This document shows positions 15,117-23,949 of a DNA stretch of 64,000 nucleotides, piece by piece. The stretch's first letter is position 1. Each line of letters opens with the position of its first letter. The position numbers and the translations under genes were made by a program. Source of the DNA: a virus. The notes beneath the pieces are model-generated. The model ran no database searches. It was given only the letters and a program-made list of their open reading frames with translations, and was not told the DNA's origin. Where the stretch lies: positions 1 to 64,000 of the IMG/VR virus record IMGVR_UViG_3300017917_001172; one strand, given 5' to 3'.

Positions 15117-17423
15117 TTAGATCACGCAGCTATCGCAGCTCTCATCTTCAACAGCAGCAACCGGCGTGTCGACCTGCACAGGCTTGACCATCTTGTCAAC
15201 GTCGATCTCACCAGCACCGTCATAGGTGTTAAAGTAATAGAGCTGCTTGAGACCGTACTTGTATGACATGACCAAGTGGCGCAGCATGTCACTCATCGGA
15301 ATCTTGTCATCCTCGTAGAAGGTTGGGTTGTATGAGGTATTGACAGAGATGCCTTGGTCGATCCACTTCTGCAAGACTGCGCATAGCTTGAGATAACCTT
15401 CTGGACTACGCTGATCCCAAAGCAGTTCGTACTTGTTCTTGAGCTTGCGATACTCTGGAACGACCTGCTTGAGAACGCCATCCTTGCTTTGCTTGACCGA
15501 GACATAAGCACGTGGTGGTTCGATGCCGTTAGTAGCGTTTGCGATCTGCGCTGATGTTTCAGCTGGCATCAATGCCATGACCGTTGCATTGCGAACGCCG
15601 GTCTCCTTGAGCTGCTTACGCAGATCAGCCCATGGCATGCGCTCGACATGTTTCACTAGCTCATCAACGTCCATCTTGCGTGTATCGCAAGGAACAACGC
15701 CCTTGGCAGTCTTGAGATCATCATTGAGCCTGCAAGCGCCCTTCTCCTTGGCAAGATCTGCGCTGGCCTTGATCAAGTAGTAACTCCAAGCTTCTGCGTA
15801 TTCATCTACTAGACCTAGAGCCTTAGGATCGCTGTAGCTGACCTCGTTCTTGGCAAGGAAATATGCGAAGTTGATGATGCCAACACCTAGAGGACGGAAG
15901 TCCTGCGTAGACTCATAAGCTGCCTTGACTGGATAGTTCTGATAGCTCAGCAATGCGTCAAGACCGCGAATGGCCAATGTGCAAGGCTTTTCGAAGTCCT
16001 TGGGATCCTTGATGTTGCCCCAGTTGATGGCTGACAAGGTGCAGAGCGCGATACGACCATCTGGATCATTGAAGTCGTTCAGCGGCACGGTAGGAAGATC
16101 GATCTCAGCGCAGAGGTTGCTCTGCTTGATCGGCCACTTGCTTTCATCAAACGGTGAGTGCGTGTTGGCATGGTCGACGTTCTGCAGATAGATGCGACCT
16201 GTGTCCTTGCGCTCTTGCATGAACGCACTAAAGAGATCGATGGCCTTGACCTTCTTCTTCCTGATGCGAGTGTTGCGTTCTGCTGTCTCATACAGTTCTC
16301 TGAACTTGTCTTGATCAGCAAAGAACGCATCATAAAGACCGGGTACGTCATTAGGCGAGAACAGAGTGATATCACCTCCCGTCATGAGTCGCTCGTACAT
16401 GAGCTTGTTGAACTGCACGCCATAGTCCATATGACGTACCCGGGTATCGTCGGTGCCCTTGTTGTTCTTGAGCACCAATAGGTCCTCTACTTCGAGGTGC
16501 CAGACAGGATAATAGAGAGTAGCTGCTCCTCCGCGTACCCCACCCTGGCTGCATGACTTGACTGCGGCTTGAAAAAGCTTATAAAAAGGTATGACACCAG
16601 TATGTGCGGTGTCGCCATTACGAATAGGACTATTAATAGCGCGGATGCGTCCCGCACCAATTCCAATGCCCGCCTTCTGGCTGACATACTTGACGATTGA
16701 ACTTGCTGTTGCATTTATCGAATCCAATGAATCATCTGTTTCTATGAGAACGCAGGAGCTGAATTGCCTCTGCGGTGTGCGCACACCTGCCATGACAGGT
16801 GTTGGCAAGCTGATGTCATGCTTGCTGATTGCTTCGTAGTAATCCTTGACCCAGTTGAGCCTAGTCTCCTTGGGATAGTCATGGAACAGCGTAGCAGCGA
16901 TCAACACGTATGCCATCTGTGGTGTTTCGTAGATCTGCTTGGTCACACGGTTCTGTGCGAGGTACTTGCCACGCAACTGTTCCATGGCCACGTAGGTTAG
17001 TTCCATGTCGCGCTCATGCTTGATGAACGAGTTGATCTTGTCCCATTCCTCGTCGCTGTAATAGCCGATCAGAGCAGGATCGTACAAGCCAAGGTCGATG
17101 TTGCGCTTGACTAAGTCCTTGACATGCCAAGGATGATAGTCACCATAGACTTCCTTGCGCAGATGGTAGTTGATCAACCTGCCAGCAACATGTTGGTAAT
17201 TGGGATATTCCTCGGAGATGAGATCAGCAGCAGCCTTGATCAACGTTTCCTGCACGTCTGATGTCTTGATTCCGTTGTAGAACTGTATGTGGCTCTTGAG
17301 CTCAACTTCGCTGGCGCTGACGCCACTGATTCCCTCAGTAGCCCAGAACATCACTTTATGCATTTTCTCCAAGTCTAGATCTTCTCGCCTGCCGTCTCTC
17401 TTCGTAACTTGGATTCTGCTCAT
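15117..17423 (-). CDS. nrdA: Ribonucleotide reductase class I, alpha subunit
   Basis: 768 residues. Reduces ribonucleoside diphosphates to deoxy forms for phage DNA synthesis. An ATP-cone (residues 1-95) is present, so activity is probably under dATP control. The catalytic residues sit one position from E. coli numbering: C224 and C461 (redox pair), N436, C438 and E440 (NLCAE). The tail ends in C763-D-S-C766, which exchanges electrons with glutaredoxin. AGAGGACA precedes ATG at 17423. Confidence 0.96.
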   Translation of the reverse strand: MSRIQVTKRDGRREDLDLEKMHKVMFWATEGISGVSASEVELKSHIQFYNGIKTSDVQETLIKAAADLISEEYPNYQHVAGRLINYHLRKEVYGDYHPWHVKDLVKRNIDLGLYDPALIGYYSDEEWDKINSFIKHERDMELTYVAMEQLRGKYLAQNRVTKQIYETPQMAYVLIAATLFHDYPKETRLNWVKDYYEAISKHDISLPTPVMAGVRTPQRQFSSCVLIETDDSLDSINATASSIVKYVSQKAGIGIGAGRIRAINSPIRNGDTAHTGVIPFYKLFQAAVKSCSQGGVRGGAATLYYPVWHLEVEDLLVLKNNKGTDDTRVRHMDYGVQFNKLMYERLMTGGDITLFSPNDVPGLYDAFFADQDKFRELYETAERNTRIRKKKVKAIDLFSAFMQERKDTGRIYLQNVDHANTHSPFDESKWPIKQSNLCAEIDLPTVPLNDFNDPDGRIALCTLSAINWGNIKDPKDFEKPCTLAIRGLDALLSYQNYPVKAAYESTQDFRPLGVGIINFAYFLAKNEVSYSDPKALGLVDEYAEAWSYYLIKASADLAKEKGACRLNDDLKTAKGVVPCDTRKMDVDELVKHVERMPWADLRKQLKETGVRNATVMALMPAETSAQIANATNGIEPPRAYVSVKQSKDGVLKQVVPEYRKLKNKYELLWDQRSPEGYLKLCAVLQKWIDQGISVNTSYNPTFYEDDKIPMSDMLRHLVMSYKYGLKQLYYFNTYDGAGEIDVDKMVKPVQVDTPVAAVEDESCDSCVI

Positions 17424-17456
17424 GATGTGTCCTCTTTTTTCTCTTTGTTAAACGTA

Positions 17457-17485
17457 ATATTAACCTAGCTTGCTTGCTAGATCAA
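17457..17485 (-). promoter_or_regulatory. Possible promoter before nrdA
   Basis: TTGATC-N17-TAATAT about 35 bases before the nrdA ATG, overlapping the end of the upstream gene. Resembles the early/middle promoter family but is weaker. Confidence 0.4.
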
Positions 17486-17906
17486 CTTTATTATAGTGGT
17501 GGATAATCTCTGTGCCCAGGGGCAACGTGGGTGTATTTACGATCTTGCCTTCCCACCAATTAAGGATAGATAATCCATGATCCATCCGACATAAATGTAT
17601 CCAACCTGACGAGTCACGCAAGGTCATCAGATCAAATTCATGGTGAGCAGAATGCTTGCTTAGTTGCAGGCTATAGAACATGCCCAGCGCAACTGCTAGG
17701 TCACAGTAGATGTTGTCATTGACGAGTTCCCAAGGATTGGGCCACGTGTCATGTAGATCAGGAGCCAGATAATGGTTTACCCGTGGCACCATCATCCAAG
17801 TCTTTGCTACCAGATCTAGAGCCGGTGCTATTTCTAGATTATCTAGTTCCTGTCGCCAACTACGCCATTGCAATATGCGATCAGGACAACTGATCGAATA
17901 CCACAT
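17460..17906 (-). CDS. Conserved T4-superfamily protein, 148 aa
   Basis: Trp-rich soluble protein with the segment DTWPNPWELVNDNIYCDLAVA, a pattern I associate with proteins of unknown function in cyanophage-like T4 relatives. ATG overlaps the stop of the tail spike gene as TAATG, so it may be an accessory or assembly factor for that protein (inference from coupling only). Confidence 0.65.
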   Translation of the reverse strand: MWYSISCPDRILQWRSWRQELDNLEIAPALDLVAKTWMMVPRVNHYLAPDLHDTWPNPWELVNDNIYCDLAVALGMFYSLQLSKHSAHHEFDLMTLRDSSGWIHLCRMDHGLSILNWWEGKIVNTPTLPLGTEIIHHYNKVDLASKLG

Positions 17907-19486
17907 TAGGGATTGATTTTTTCAACGCCGTAAGTAAATGTCACATCATCACCGGTGTTAGTAGTAGAATACTTCAATGAGGTTGTACCGCCAGTTACTT
18001 CAACATCAAATGTAAGACCTATGTCCCCGCCATCGAATTGGTAGCTGTCAGATATTGTTGCACCAGCTGAGCTTGCTGTTATCAACAGCTCACCGTGGCG
18101 AGTGTTAGATCCTCTAGTTGCTGTGTAATAAATCCTAGCAGATTTTTCTGTAGAAGCATCAAAAGTCACACCGGTGTTGCCGCTAGGAGTGTTATCAAAC
18201 AAGGTAAGTCGGAGAGTCGGTTTCAGTTGCCTTTTGCCTAGATAAAGTCCACCAATGCCTGTCATAGCAGTGCTAGACTTGTTGCTCAGATTGATCCTTG
18301 GCACAGTAACGTCATCTGCATCAGACCTAATGAACGTGTCACATATGGATGCACATCCTTCGCCTTCAATGAGGATATTGTTATCGTATGGAGTGACAGT
18401 CAACCTATTACCAACGTTATCAAAATAGTTGAAGCTAGAATAGAAATAGCTGATATCATCGTAGCAGTGTATGCCGTTGCTATAGATGCGATCAAAGTAG
18501 CTACCGCTGACATGATAAGCAGTTGGGCCATCGACAGAAGCACCAAATCCTGTGGTGCTCTCGCCTAGCTTGAATCCTTTATACAGATCAAGGTACTTGC
18601 ATGATGTAAAATTGACGCTGTGCGAATCGTCGTCACACAACACGCCAAAGGTGTTGTTAGTGAATTCGCACTGGGCGAAGGTGATATTATTAGTGTGATT
18701 AGCAGCAGTGCTGAATATGGCTAAGCATGCCAATCCGCTTCCCACAGAGGTTGGGCTTGTTATGCTGCCTTTGAATCCCACGCGATGGAAACGAGTGTTG
18801 GTCGTGCTGTTTATTATGAACACGTGGTTGGAAGTGACCTGCTCAAACGTGAGATCAGCGATATCAATGTAGTGTGGCAATGCTCCGCCGTTGTTGCCTA
18901 TGTTAGCACCAACCTGCTGCAAGCTGTCAGCAGTACGTGCGACGCAGATTGGATCTGAATCGATCTGCTTGATTATGCTAGAGTTTAAGCCTTCACCTCT
19001 GAGATAAGCATAGGTTGGTATCTTGATCTCATCGCTAACTACATAGACGCCAGCTGGAAAGAACAAGCTTCGCCTTATCTCAGCATTGACATCTCTGCAA
19101 TAGATCTCGTATAGAGCTCTGTTGATAGCTGCGGTATCATCAGTGACGCCGTCACCCTTGGCACCGAAATCCTTGACTGATGCCATCTCATCCATCTTGT
19201 CCTGGATGCTTCGCGCTACAGGGCTGTTAGCATCTGGACCTGTTTGGACAGTGTATCCGCCTGCTTCTCCCTTATAAGTGTAGCTCTGTGAGAGAGAAAG
19301 TATGTCTGAATATTCAGTCAATATTTCAGTGTTACCTACCTCAGGTGCTCCTTCCGAAGTAGGACCATTACCTATGTAGAGCTTGCGCTGATCTATGACC
19401 CAACCTAGCTCAGCAGCTGATAGCTGAGGTATGTTTTCTGACAGTCCGTAACGGTGCTGTATCCTAGATATTGATACGATTGGCAT
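17906..19486 (-). CDS. Tail spike/fibre with pectate-lyase-like beta helix
   Basis: 526 residues. The N-terminal segment ISRIQHRYGLSENIPQL...ELGWVIDQRKLYIGNG is a short attachment domain typical of phage fibres. SVKDFGAKGDGVTDDTAAINRAL (about residues 98-120) marks the start of a pectate-lyase/GH28-type right-handed beta helix, running to about residue 370. A C-terminal beta domain follows. Proteins of this build bind, and often cut, host surface polysaccharide. A late GATAAATA motif and AGGAT ribosome site lie upstream. Confidence 0.82.
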   Translation of the reverse strand: MPIVSISRIQHRYGLSENIPQLSAAELGWVIDQRKLYIGNGPTSEGAPEVGNTEILTEYSDILSLSQSYTYKGEAGGYTVQTGPDANSPVARSIQDKMDEMASVKDFGAKGDGVTDDTAAINRALYEIYCRDVNAEIRRSLFFPAGVYVVSDEIKIPTYAYLRGEGLNSSIIKQIDSDPICVARTADSLQQVGANIGNNGGALPHYIDIADLTFEQVTSNHVFIINSTTNTRFHRVGFKGSITSPTSVGSGLACLAIFSTAANHTNNITFAQCEFTNNTFGVLCDDDSHSVNFTSCKYLDLYKGFKLGESTTGFGASVDGPTAYHVSGSYFDRIYSNGIHCYDDISYFYSSFNYFDNVGNRLTVTPYDNNILIEGEGCASICDTFIRSDADDVTVPRINLSNKSSTAMTGIGGLYLGKRQLKPTLRLTLFDNTPSGNTGVTFDASTEKSARIYYTATRGSNTRHGELLITASSAGATISDSYQFDGGDIGLTFDVEVTGGTTSLKYSTTNTGDDVTFTYGVEKINP

Positions 19487-19508
19487 TGCGATATCCTATT
19501 GCTAGGAA

Positions 19509-19516
19509 TATTTATC
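19509..19516 (-). promoter_or_regulatory. Late-type promoter motif (GATAAATA)
   Basis: GATAAATA 23 bases before the ATG of the tail spike gene (19486), overlapping the stop of the nuclease gene. Confidence 0.55.
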
Positions 19517-20195
19517 GCTCGCGCCAATACTGCTCTACGCGATCCCACCAGCCATCCTTAAACTGCTGGAAACGGGGGCCTTCTATGACGAAAAGCTGCC
19601 CCTGCAAATCACCCGAGCACATCATGATCACGCCCTGATCTATGTCAGTCCCGTAGAGCTTGTCGTGCGCTTGGGCGTAAGCTGCGAGCTGTAGGAAGTA
19701 GTCATCGATCCACTCTTCCTTCTTGGGCTTGTTGGTCTGCTTGAAATCCATGATAGCAGGGCGGCCACGCCACATGCCCACGCAATCAGTGGTTCCTGCA
19801 TATAGCTCAGGATAGTACAGGTTGGTTTCTACGCCCCATACTTCTTGCACGTTAGGTTTAAGCATTTCTTCGATGATGACGCTAGCCATCTTGTGTGCCT
19901 GTTGCTGCACTAGATTTGAGCCTGGGGTGATGTCCATGCCTACGATGTAGCGTTCTAGGAAGCTGTGCATGGCAGTTCCTCGCCCGGCAGCAGCCTTGGT
20001 GATTTCTATGGCTTTCTCTTCGCCTACGCGCTTGCGCCATTCAGCTAGAGCCTGGCGCTTTTCCTCGGGCTTGGTCTTGTCTAGGATGGTAGTGACCGAT
20101 GGAACCTTGCTGCCGTCTGGGCATAGGTATAGCCTGCCAGTAGCGCCTTCAGTCCTAGAAATGGATTTGTAATCGTAAAGCTCTTTGAACAACAT
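19512..20195 (-). CDS. PD-(D/E)XK exonuclease
   Basis: 227 residues. The nuclease core is visible as E (EVWGVETNLYY), D (YAGTTDCVG) and D-F-K (PAIMDFKQTNK), followed by the QLAAYA helix typical of the Cas4/RecB/YqaJ-like family. An N-terminal GRGTAMHSFLERY helix is usual in this phage group. Probably degrades or trims DNA during replication, recombination or host DNA breakdown. Confidence 0.8.
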   Translation of the reverse strand: MLFKELYDYKSISRTEGATGRLYLCPDGSKVPSVTTILDKTKPEEKRQALAEWRKRVGEEKAIEITKAAAGRGTAMHSFLERYIVGMDITPGSNLVQQQAHKMASVIIEEMLKPNVQEVWGVETNLYYPELYAGTTDCVGMWRGRPAIMDFKQTNKPKKEEWIDDYFLQLAAYAQAHDKLYGTDIDQGVIMMCSGDLQGQLFVIEGPRFQQFKDGWWDRVEQYWRER

Positions 20196-20227
20196 CTGGC
20201 TATGTTAACATGCTAGATGTGTGATTG

Positions 20228-20575
20228 TCAACCAACTGCTTTGTTTGCTGCCCTAGCTGCCATCTTGGTAACGTCCTGCTGCGTACCTGGCACCTGTATT
20301 GGATCTTCTGGCTCAGACGACTTTGCTATGATAGCCTTGGCAGGGGATAGATTGCGCAATAGCTTCTTAGCAGCGTCGCTCTTGTTCAGTATGTCTTGGA
20401 GCTCGTCATATGTTGCTGGCATGCCTGCGTTCTTCATGACGTTGAGTATCTGAGCAGTCGGGACTTCCATCTTGGGTTCATCGCTCTTGCTTAGCATGTA
20501 ATTAAGCAAGGCGACCAGGGTATCACCCTGGTCTGTGTCCTTGTGGAATGGTGATTCTATCTCACTCAGTCTCAT
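20228..20575 (-). CDS. Virion-type protein with CTS-like N-terminus, 115 aa
   Basis: Starts MRLSEIES at 20575, four bases from the stop of the 330-residue gene. L-S-E within the first five residues matches the (I/L)-x-E pattern cut by T4-type prohead protease. The rest is helical with a Lys/Ala-rich C-terminus. Function unknown; possible internal head protein. Confidence 0.6.
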   Translation of the reverse strand: MRLSEIESPFHKDTDQGDTLVALLNYMLSKSDEPKMEVPTAQILNVMKNAGMPATYDELQDILNKSDAAKKLLRNLSPAKAIIAKSSEPEDPIQVPGTQQDVTKMAARAANKAVG

Positions 20576-20576
20576 A

Positions 20577-21569
20577 TTAGGCGCGCTTCTCGCGTCCCAT
20601 TGGTAGCTCACCGCCTGTTGCTGCATCGCTAGCTGCGAATTCGTCACCAGCGAGATCATCCTCAGCGCCTGGTTCTGCACCTAGATCTGCGTCCATGTCT
20701 GCGCCAGCGTCTGGCATTGCTATTGGCGCTGCTTCTCCGCTGAGACCGCGCACTGCGCTATCCATGCTGGTCCTTGCCTGCTGTACTGATCCAAGCAATG
20801 TGTTCAATGTTGACATTGCTGCGCTGCTGAAGGCATCAGCCTTCTCACCGCCCATGTTGCCACGGATGTTGTCAGTCAGTGGAGGAAGCTGCTCGTTCAG
20901 CATCCTTGAAACATCTTCAAGCATGCCCTGGATGCTGTCAACCATGTCCTTAGCGGCCATCATGCTCTCAGCTTGATTAACTTCGTCCTCAGAAAGCATA
21001 GACTCCTTGACAGACTTCTTCTTGAGCTGAAGCACGCCCTTCTTGTCGCGAGCAACGGTTTCCTTGCCCTTGGTCTTCTTCTCGACTTCCTTCTTGAACC
21101 AAGCAGTCATGTCCTTGCTGCCCTTTGGTCCAGCTTCTTCGACGGCCTCTTCGTCAACATGCTTTGGCAAGCCCTTGTGCTTGGTTCCAGCATACTTCTC
21201 GAGCTCCTTGGTGCTCATCTTCATCATTTCTTTTGAAGCACCCTTTAGGCCCTTCTTTGGAGCATCACCGCGCTTGGCTGCAAGAGCTGCGCCAGCTGCC
21301 TGCTGCTGTGCCTTGGAAACTGCTGCTTCTGCGATGAAACTCTCTAGCACCTTGCGGGCTAGCAGCATGCCAGTGTAGGCCTTGTCATTCTGGCTCTCAT
21401 GCAACCTATTGCTGCGGCGCACTGAATTAAGCTTGTTATCAATGCTGGCCATCATTTCCTTAGCTTCGCTCACAGTAAGCCTATCGAGCTGAACGCTCCA
21501 TCCTAGCTTGGCCTGCATCTTGGCGTTTAATTCGCTTGCACTCTTGAGATCTATGTCTGTTAGTTTCAT
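20577..21569 (-). CDS. Conserved virion-type protein, 330 aa
   Basis: Begins MKLTDIDL. An N-terminal helical domain with RRSNRLHESQNDKAYTGML (residues 54-72) recurs in structural proteins of cyanophage-like viruses. It is followed by an Ala/Lys-rich middle (about 85-195) and a strongly acidic C-terminus rich in D-A-G-A-D. The charge pattern is like a head core or scaffold component, but this is inference. A late GATAAATA motif lies 25 bases upstream and AGGA before the ATG. Confidence 0.65.
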   Translation of the reverse strand: MKLTDIDLKSASELNAKMQAKLGWSVQLDRLTVSEAKEMMASIDNKLNSVRRSNRLHESQNDKAYTGMLLARKVLESFIAEAAVSKAQQQAAGAALAAKRGDAPKKGLKGASKEMMKMSTKELEKYAGTKHKGLPKHVDEEAVEEAGPKGSKDMTAWFKKEVEKKTKGKETVARDKKGVLQLKKKSVKESMLSEDEVNQAESMMAAKDMVDSIQGMLEDVSRMLNEQLPPLTDNIRGNMGGEKADAFSSAAMSTLNTLLGSVQQARTSMDSAVRGLSGEAAPIAMPDAGADMDADLGAEPGAEDDLAGDEFAASDAATGGELPMGREKRA

Positions 21570-21593
21570 CTGAGTAATCCTGTTTTATGGAAA

Positions 21594-21601
21594 TATTTAT
21601 C
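21594..21601 (-). promoter_or_regulatory. Late-type promoter motif (GATAAATA)
   Basis: GATAAATA upstream of the 330-residue virion-type gene starting at 21569. Confidence 0.55.
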
Positions 21602-22034
21602 AAAATCGCTGATATAGGACCACTTGCTGGGTGCTATCCAATATGTCTATTATCTCGGTATCTGTGCGGCTAAGCCTGTCGGATATTATCTTAGCTCGCA
21701 GATCATCGTTCTTGCGTTCAGCTGCCAGCATGTGATGATCATATATGTGCTTGTCGATCAACAATCTGCTGAGCTTGTGTTCAGAATTAGCTAGGTAATT
21801 CTCTAAACCGTTATCCATGGCTAAGCTAGTAGCGTAGGCTATGGCCCACGATCTATAGCTAAAGGTCTCTAGCACTTTACCATACCTGCAGACAGCATAA
21901 TAGCTGCCTTTCTTGATAACGTTGATGTCTTTGATCTGGAATTTGTGTTTAGTGGCATTGATGACGGGTTCGTTAGGAATCTGCTGGTAGATGAAATCCA
22001 TTATCTTACCAAGCGATGTCTCGTCTAATCTCAT
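21600..22034 (-). CDS. Hypothetical virion-type protein, 144 aa
   Basis: Start MRLDETSL at 22034 is preferred to an earlier in-frame codon because it matches neighbouring N-termini. L-D-E near the start again fits the prohead protease pattern. The protein holds a small beta region (IKKGSYYAVCRYGKVLETF) and a helical C-terminus. It overlaps the upstream gene by 29 bases. Unknown function. Confidence 0.6.
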   Translation of the reverse strand: MRLDETSLGKIMDFIYQQIPNEPVINATKHKFQIKDINVIKKGSYYAVCRYGKVLETFSYRSWAIAYATSLAMDNGLENYLANSEHKLSRLLIDKHIYDHHMLAAERKNDDLRAKIISDRLSRTDTEIIDILDSTQQVVLYQRF

Positions 22035-22218
22035 AGCTAGCTTGCCCACTTTTCCTCTTGCGCCTCACTACGTCCTTGCGTATCAATGACTGCAATCGTT
22101 TGTAACTCTCGTCATCTAATTTATCAGAGTTGAAATCTTCCTTTACAAGGTCTTGCAATAAAGCAAATTCCTTGTCATCAATCCAAACCGTAACGCCCTG
22201 AGCTATCGTTAGTCTCAT
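22006..22218 (-). CDS. Hypothetical protein, 70 aa
   Basis: Small basic protein (RKDVVRRKRKSGQ) starting MRLTIAQ at 22218, where ATG overlaps the stop of the membrane protein gene as ATGA. Translated with the putative holin. No domain recognised. Confidence 0.6.
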   Translation of the reverse strand: MRLTIAQGVTVWIDDKEFALLQDLVKEDFNSDKLDDESYKRLQSLIRKDVVRRKRKSGQASYEIRRDIAW

Positions 22219-22511
22219 CTGTTCGTGATTATATACCACAGCAAGCCGCCGCTGAGACCTAACAAGGCTGTGATAGCTGAAGCTGCTATAGTCACTAGGG
22301 TGCGAAGCGCAGATGTTTCTTTATTAGTCAGAGTGTTCTTGATTTCTTCGATGCCATTATCGACCTTATCAAGACGTCTGGTCATGTCACTTTCTAGCTT
22401 GTCTATACGATCTGACATGCTCTGTATATCTTCCTGCAAACCTTTATACCTCTCGGCGCAAAGATCAACGTGCGCTTCTAGGCTCTGTTTCTCTATAGAG
22501 AGACTGCTCAT
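22215..22511 (-). CDS. Coiled-coil protein with C-terminal membrane anchor, holin-like
   Basis: 98 residues: a long N-terminal coiled coil (residues 8-65, heptad-like Leu/Ile) and one C-terminal membrane helix (about 73-93) followed by a short polar end. This is the layout of XhlA-type holin-associated proteins, but no sequence signature proves lysis function. AAGGAAGGAT precedes ATG at 22511. Confidence 0.6.
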   Translation of the reverse strand: MSSLSIEKQSLEAHVDLCAERYKGLQEDIQSMSDRIDKLESDMTRRLDKVDNGIEEIKNTLTNKETSALRTLVTIAASAITALLGLSGGLLWYIITNR

Positions 22512-22568
22512 GACATCCTTCCTTGTTGATTCTTTTTTGCCAAAGATGCCTGAGTGAGCCTAACTGTA

Positions 22569-22976
22569 TTATTTAACAGTATCTGGACAATATATTGTGA
22601 CGTTTTTAAGAGGACCAGTAATCATGAACTGTTGCGGGAAGCTAGGAACTGTCTCTGTCAGCCCGGTCATGATGGGAATGCCCTTGATGTCTTCTAGGAA
22701 CAGTTCTCCATTTGATCCTAACACATCTGTCCTGTCCACTTCAAAGGACAAGACCCAGAGCTTGCAGGGCTCAAAGTTGACGGGCCATGGTACTAGGCCT
22801 GCAGGATACGTGTCTACGCTTATCACATGCGGCTGGCAACGCAGGCCTATGACCTGCAACAAGGTATCATAGTTTCGCTGTTGGTTGCGCTTGAGATACC
22901 AATCCTCATCATTGGTCTTGTTTCTCACGCCAGTAGGGGTTATGTCTACGGTAGTGATTATGGTATAAACCTGCAT
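22569..22976 (-). CDS. Conserved T4-superfamily protein, 135 aa
   Basis: MQVYTIITTVDITPTGV start with later RNQQRNYDTLLQVIGLR, a sequence pattern I recognise from cyanophage-like relatives, where the protein is of unknown function. ATG at 22976 overlaps the stop of the upstream gene (TGATG), which fixes the start. Probably beta-rich; virion association is possible. Confidence 0.7.
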   Translation of the reverse strand: MQVYTIITTVDITPTGVRNKTNDEDWYLKRNQQRNYDTLLQVIGLRCQPHVISVDTYPAGLVPWPVNFEPCKLWVLSFEVDRTDVLGSNGELFLEDIKGIPIMTGLTETVPSFPQQFMITGPLKNVTIYCPDTVK

Positions 22977-23413
22977 CAGTTGTACTCCCAAGCACCAGAA
23001 TATGGCGGACAATCAGCGTTATGTAGAGGATCGCAATCTCTGAACCAAACACCTAGCTTAACACAGTCATCGCTGTGATCAAACATTATAGCATCGATGG
23101 TATCATACCCTAGATGAACAGCAGCCTCCCAACGATTGCTGCCCATCTTGACTGCCCAGATCATATCATCATCGTTGATCACAGGAGGCAGCAATGTGCA
23201 ACCACCATAAGGCCAAGGTGCAAATTTCTCCGTCCACCATTGCAGTGTTACCTTATAAAGCAAAATGGGATACCATAGTCCTTGCTGTTCTATGCGCGGA
23301 ACGTCCCTGGTGAGATATCGACGGTCTTCGTGTAAGCACATAGGGTTGAGCTTGGCTAGCTCATATGCTTGTATGCGAGGATCGCGCCATTTTGATGATA
23401 GGTGTCTTGTCAT
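22976..23413 (-). CDS. ParB-like domain protein, 145 aa
   Basis: The segment WAVKMGSNRWEAAVHLGYDTIDAIMF resembles the G-x-x-R-x-x-A...LGY-x-x-I-x-A core of ParB/sulfiredoxin-type domains, preceded by a Pro/Trp-rich part and followed by a Cys-containing C-terminus. No ribosome site is seen before ATG at 23413; a 9-bp inverted repeat lies two bases upstream. Function unknown. Confidence 0.6.
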   Translation of the reverse strand: MTRHLSSKWRDPRIQAYELAKLNPMCLHEDRRYLTRDVPRIEQQGLWYPILLYKVTLQWWTEKFAPWPYGGCTLLPPVINDDDMIWAVKMGSNRWEAAVHLGYDTIDAIMFDHSDDCVKLGVWFRDCDPLHNADCPPYSGAWEYN

Positions 23414-23415
23414 GA

Positions 23416-23450
23416 TTAGAGGGTCACTACGTTATATAGCAACCCTCTAA
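23416..23450. repeat. Inverted repeat before the 23413 start
   Basis: TTAGAGGGT and ACCCTCTAA form a perfect 9-bp stem with a 17-base loop, in the 62-base gap between two minus-strand genes. It has no T-run on the minus side, so it is not a clear terminator. Confidence 0.55.
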
Positions 23451-23475
23451 AACTCTAGCTAAGCTAGCCCTTCAA

Positions 23476-23898
23476 TTATGAAGTAGCAAGCTTGAAGCCA
23501 ACGTCGGTAACAGTCGTACCAGAAACGTCCTTGCTGTTGGTGCCAACGGCAGTGCCGAGAGCGCGGATAGCAGCCTGTAGTGTGGTGTAGGTCCAGCTGG
23601 TGCGCTCGACCATCACAGAGATCTGCCATGGGGTGCTAGTCTCGACCTGGTAGTAAGAGATCGTGCCAGCACCGTGATTTGGAGAGGTGCCACCACCGAG
23701 GATCGTGCGGAGCACAACGTCGATGGTCTCATCAGCCTGACCTTCTGCGTCGATGTTTAGGGTTTCGCCTGATCCGTTCTTGAGTAGGATAGCGAAGCAC
23801 TTTGGCTGTGGGCCAGCGATGCTGACGAGTGAGCCAAGATCGGTGTTCTGCTCAACGCCTGAGAAGATGTCACCGGTTGAACGTGCGATAGAAGCCAT
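23476..23898 (-). CDS. Conserved virion structural protein, 140 aa
   Basis: Starts MASIARSTGDIFSGVEQ, with a Gly/Thr-rich beta body and the segment WTYTTLQAAIRALGTAVG. It looks like the small abundant beta-structured virion proteins of cyanophage-like viruses. The gene stands alone with a late CATAAATA motif, a leader hairpin (23921-23936) and a good AAGGAA ribosome site, consistent with strong late expression. Exact place in the particle unknown. Confidence 0.7.
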   Translation of the reverse strand: MASIARSTGDIFSGVEQNTDLGSLVSIAGPQPKCFAILLKNGSGETLNIDAEGQADETIDVVLRTILGGGTSPNHGAGTISYYQVETSTPWQISVMVERTSWTYTTLQAAIRALGTAVGTNSKDVSGTTVTDVGFKLATS

Positions 23899-23920
23899 TT
23901 TTAGTTTCCTTTATGTTTCT

Positions 23921-23936
23921 GCATCCATTTGGATGC
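23921..23936 (-). promoter_or_regulatory. Leader hairpin
   Basis: GCATCC/GGATGC, 6-bp stem with AAAT loop, between the late promoter and the ribosome site of the gene at 23476-23898. Could stabilise the 5' end of a late mRNA. Confidence 0.5.
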
Positions 23937-23941
23937 TGATG

Positions 23942-23949
23942 TATTTATG
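23942..23949 (-). promoter_or_regulatory. Late-type promoter motif (CATAAATA)
   Basis: CATAAATA upstream of the structural gene starting at 23898. Confidence 0.55.
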
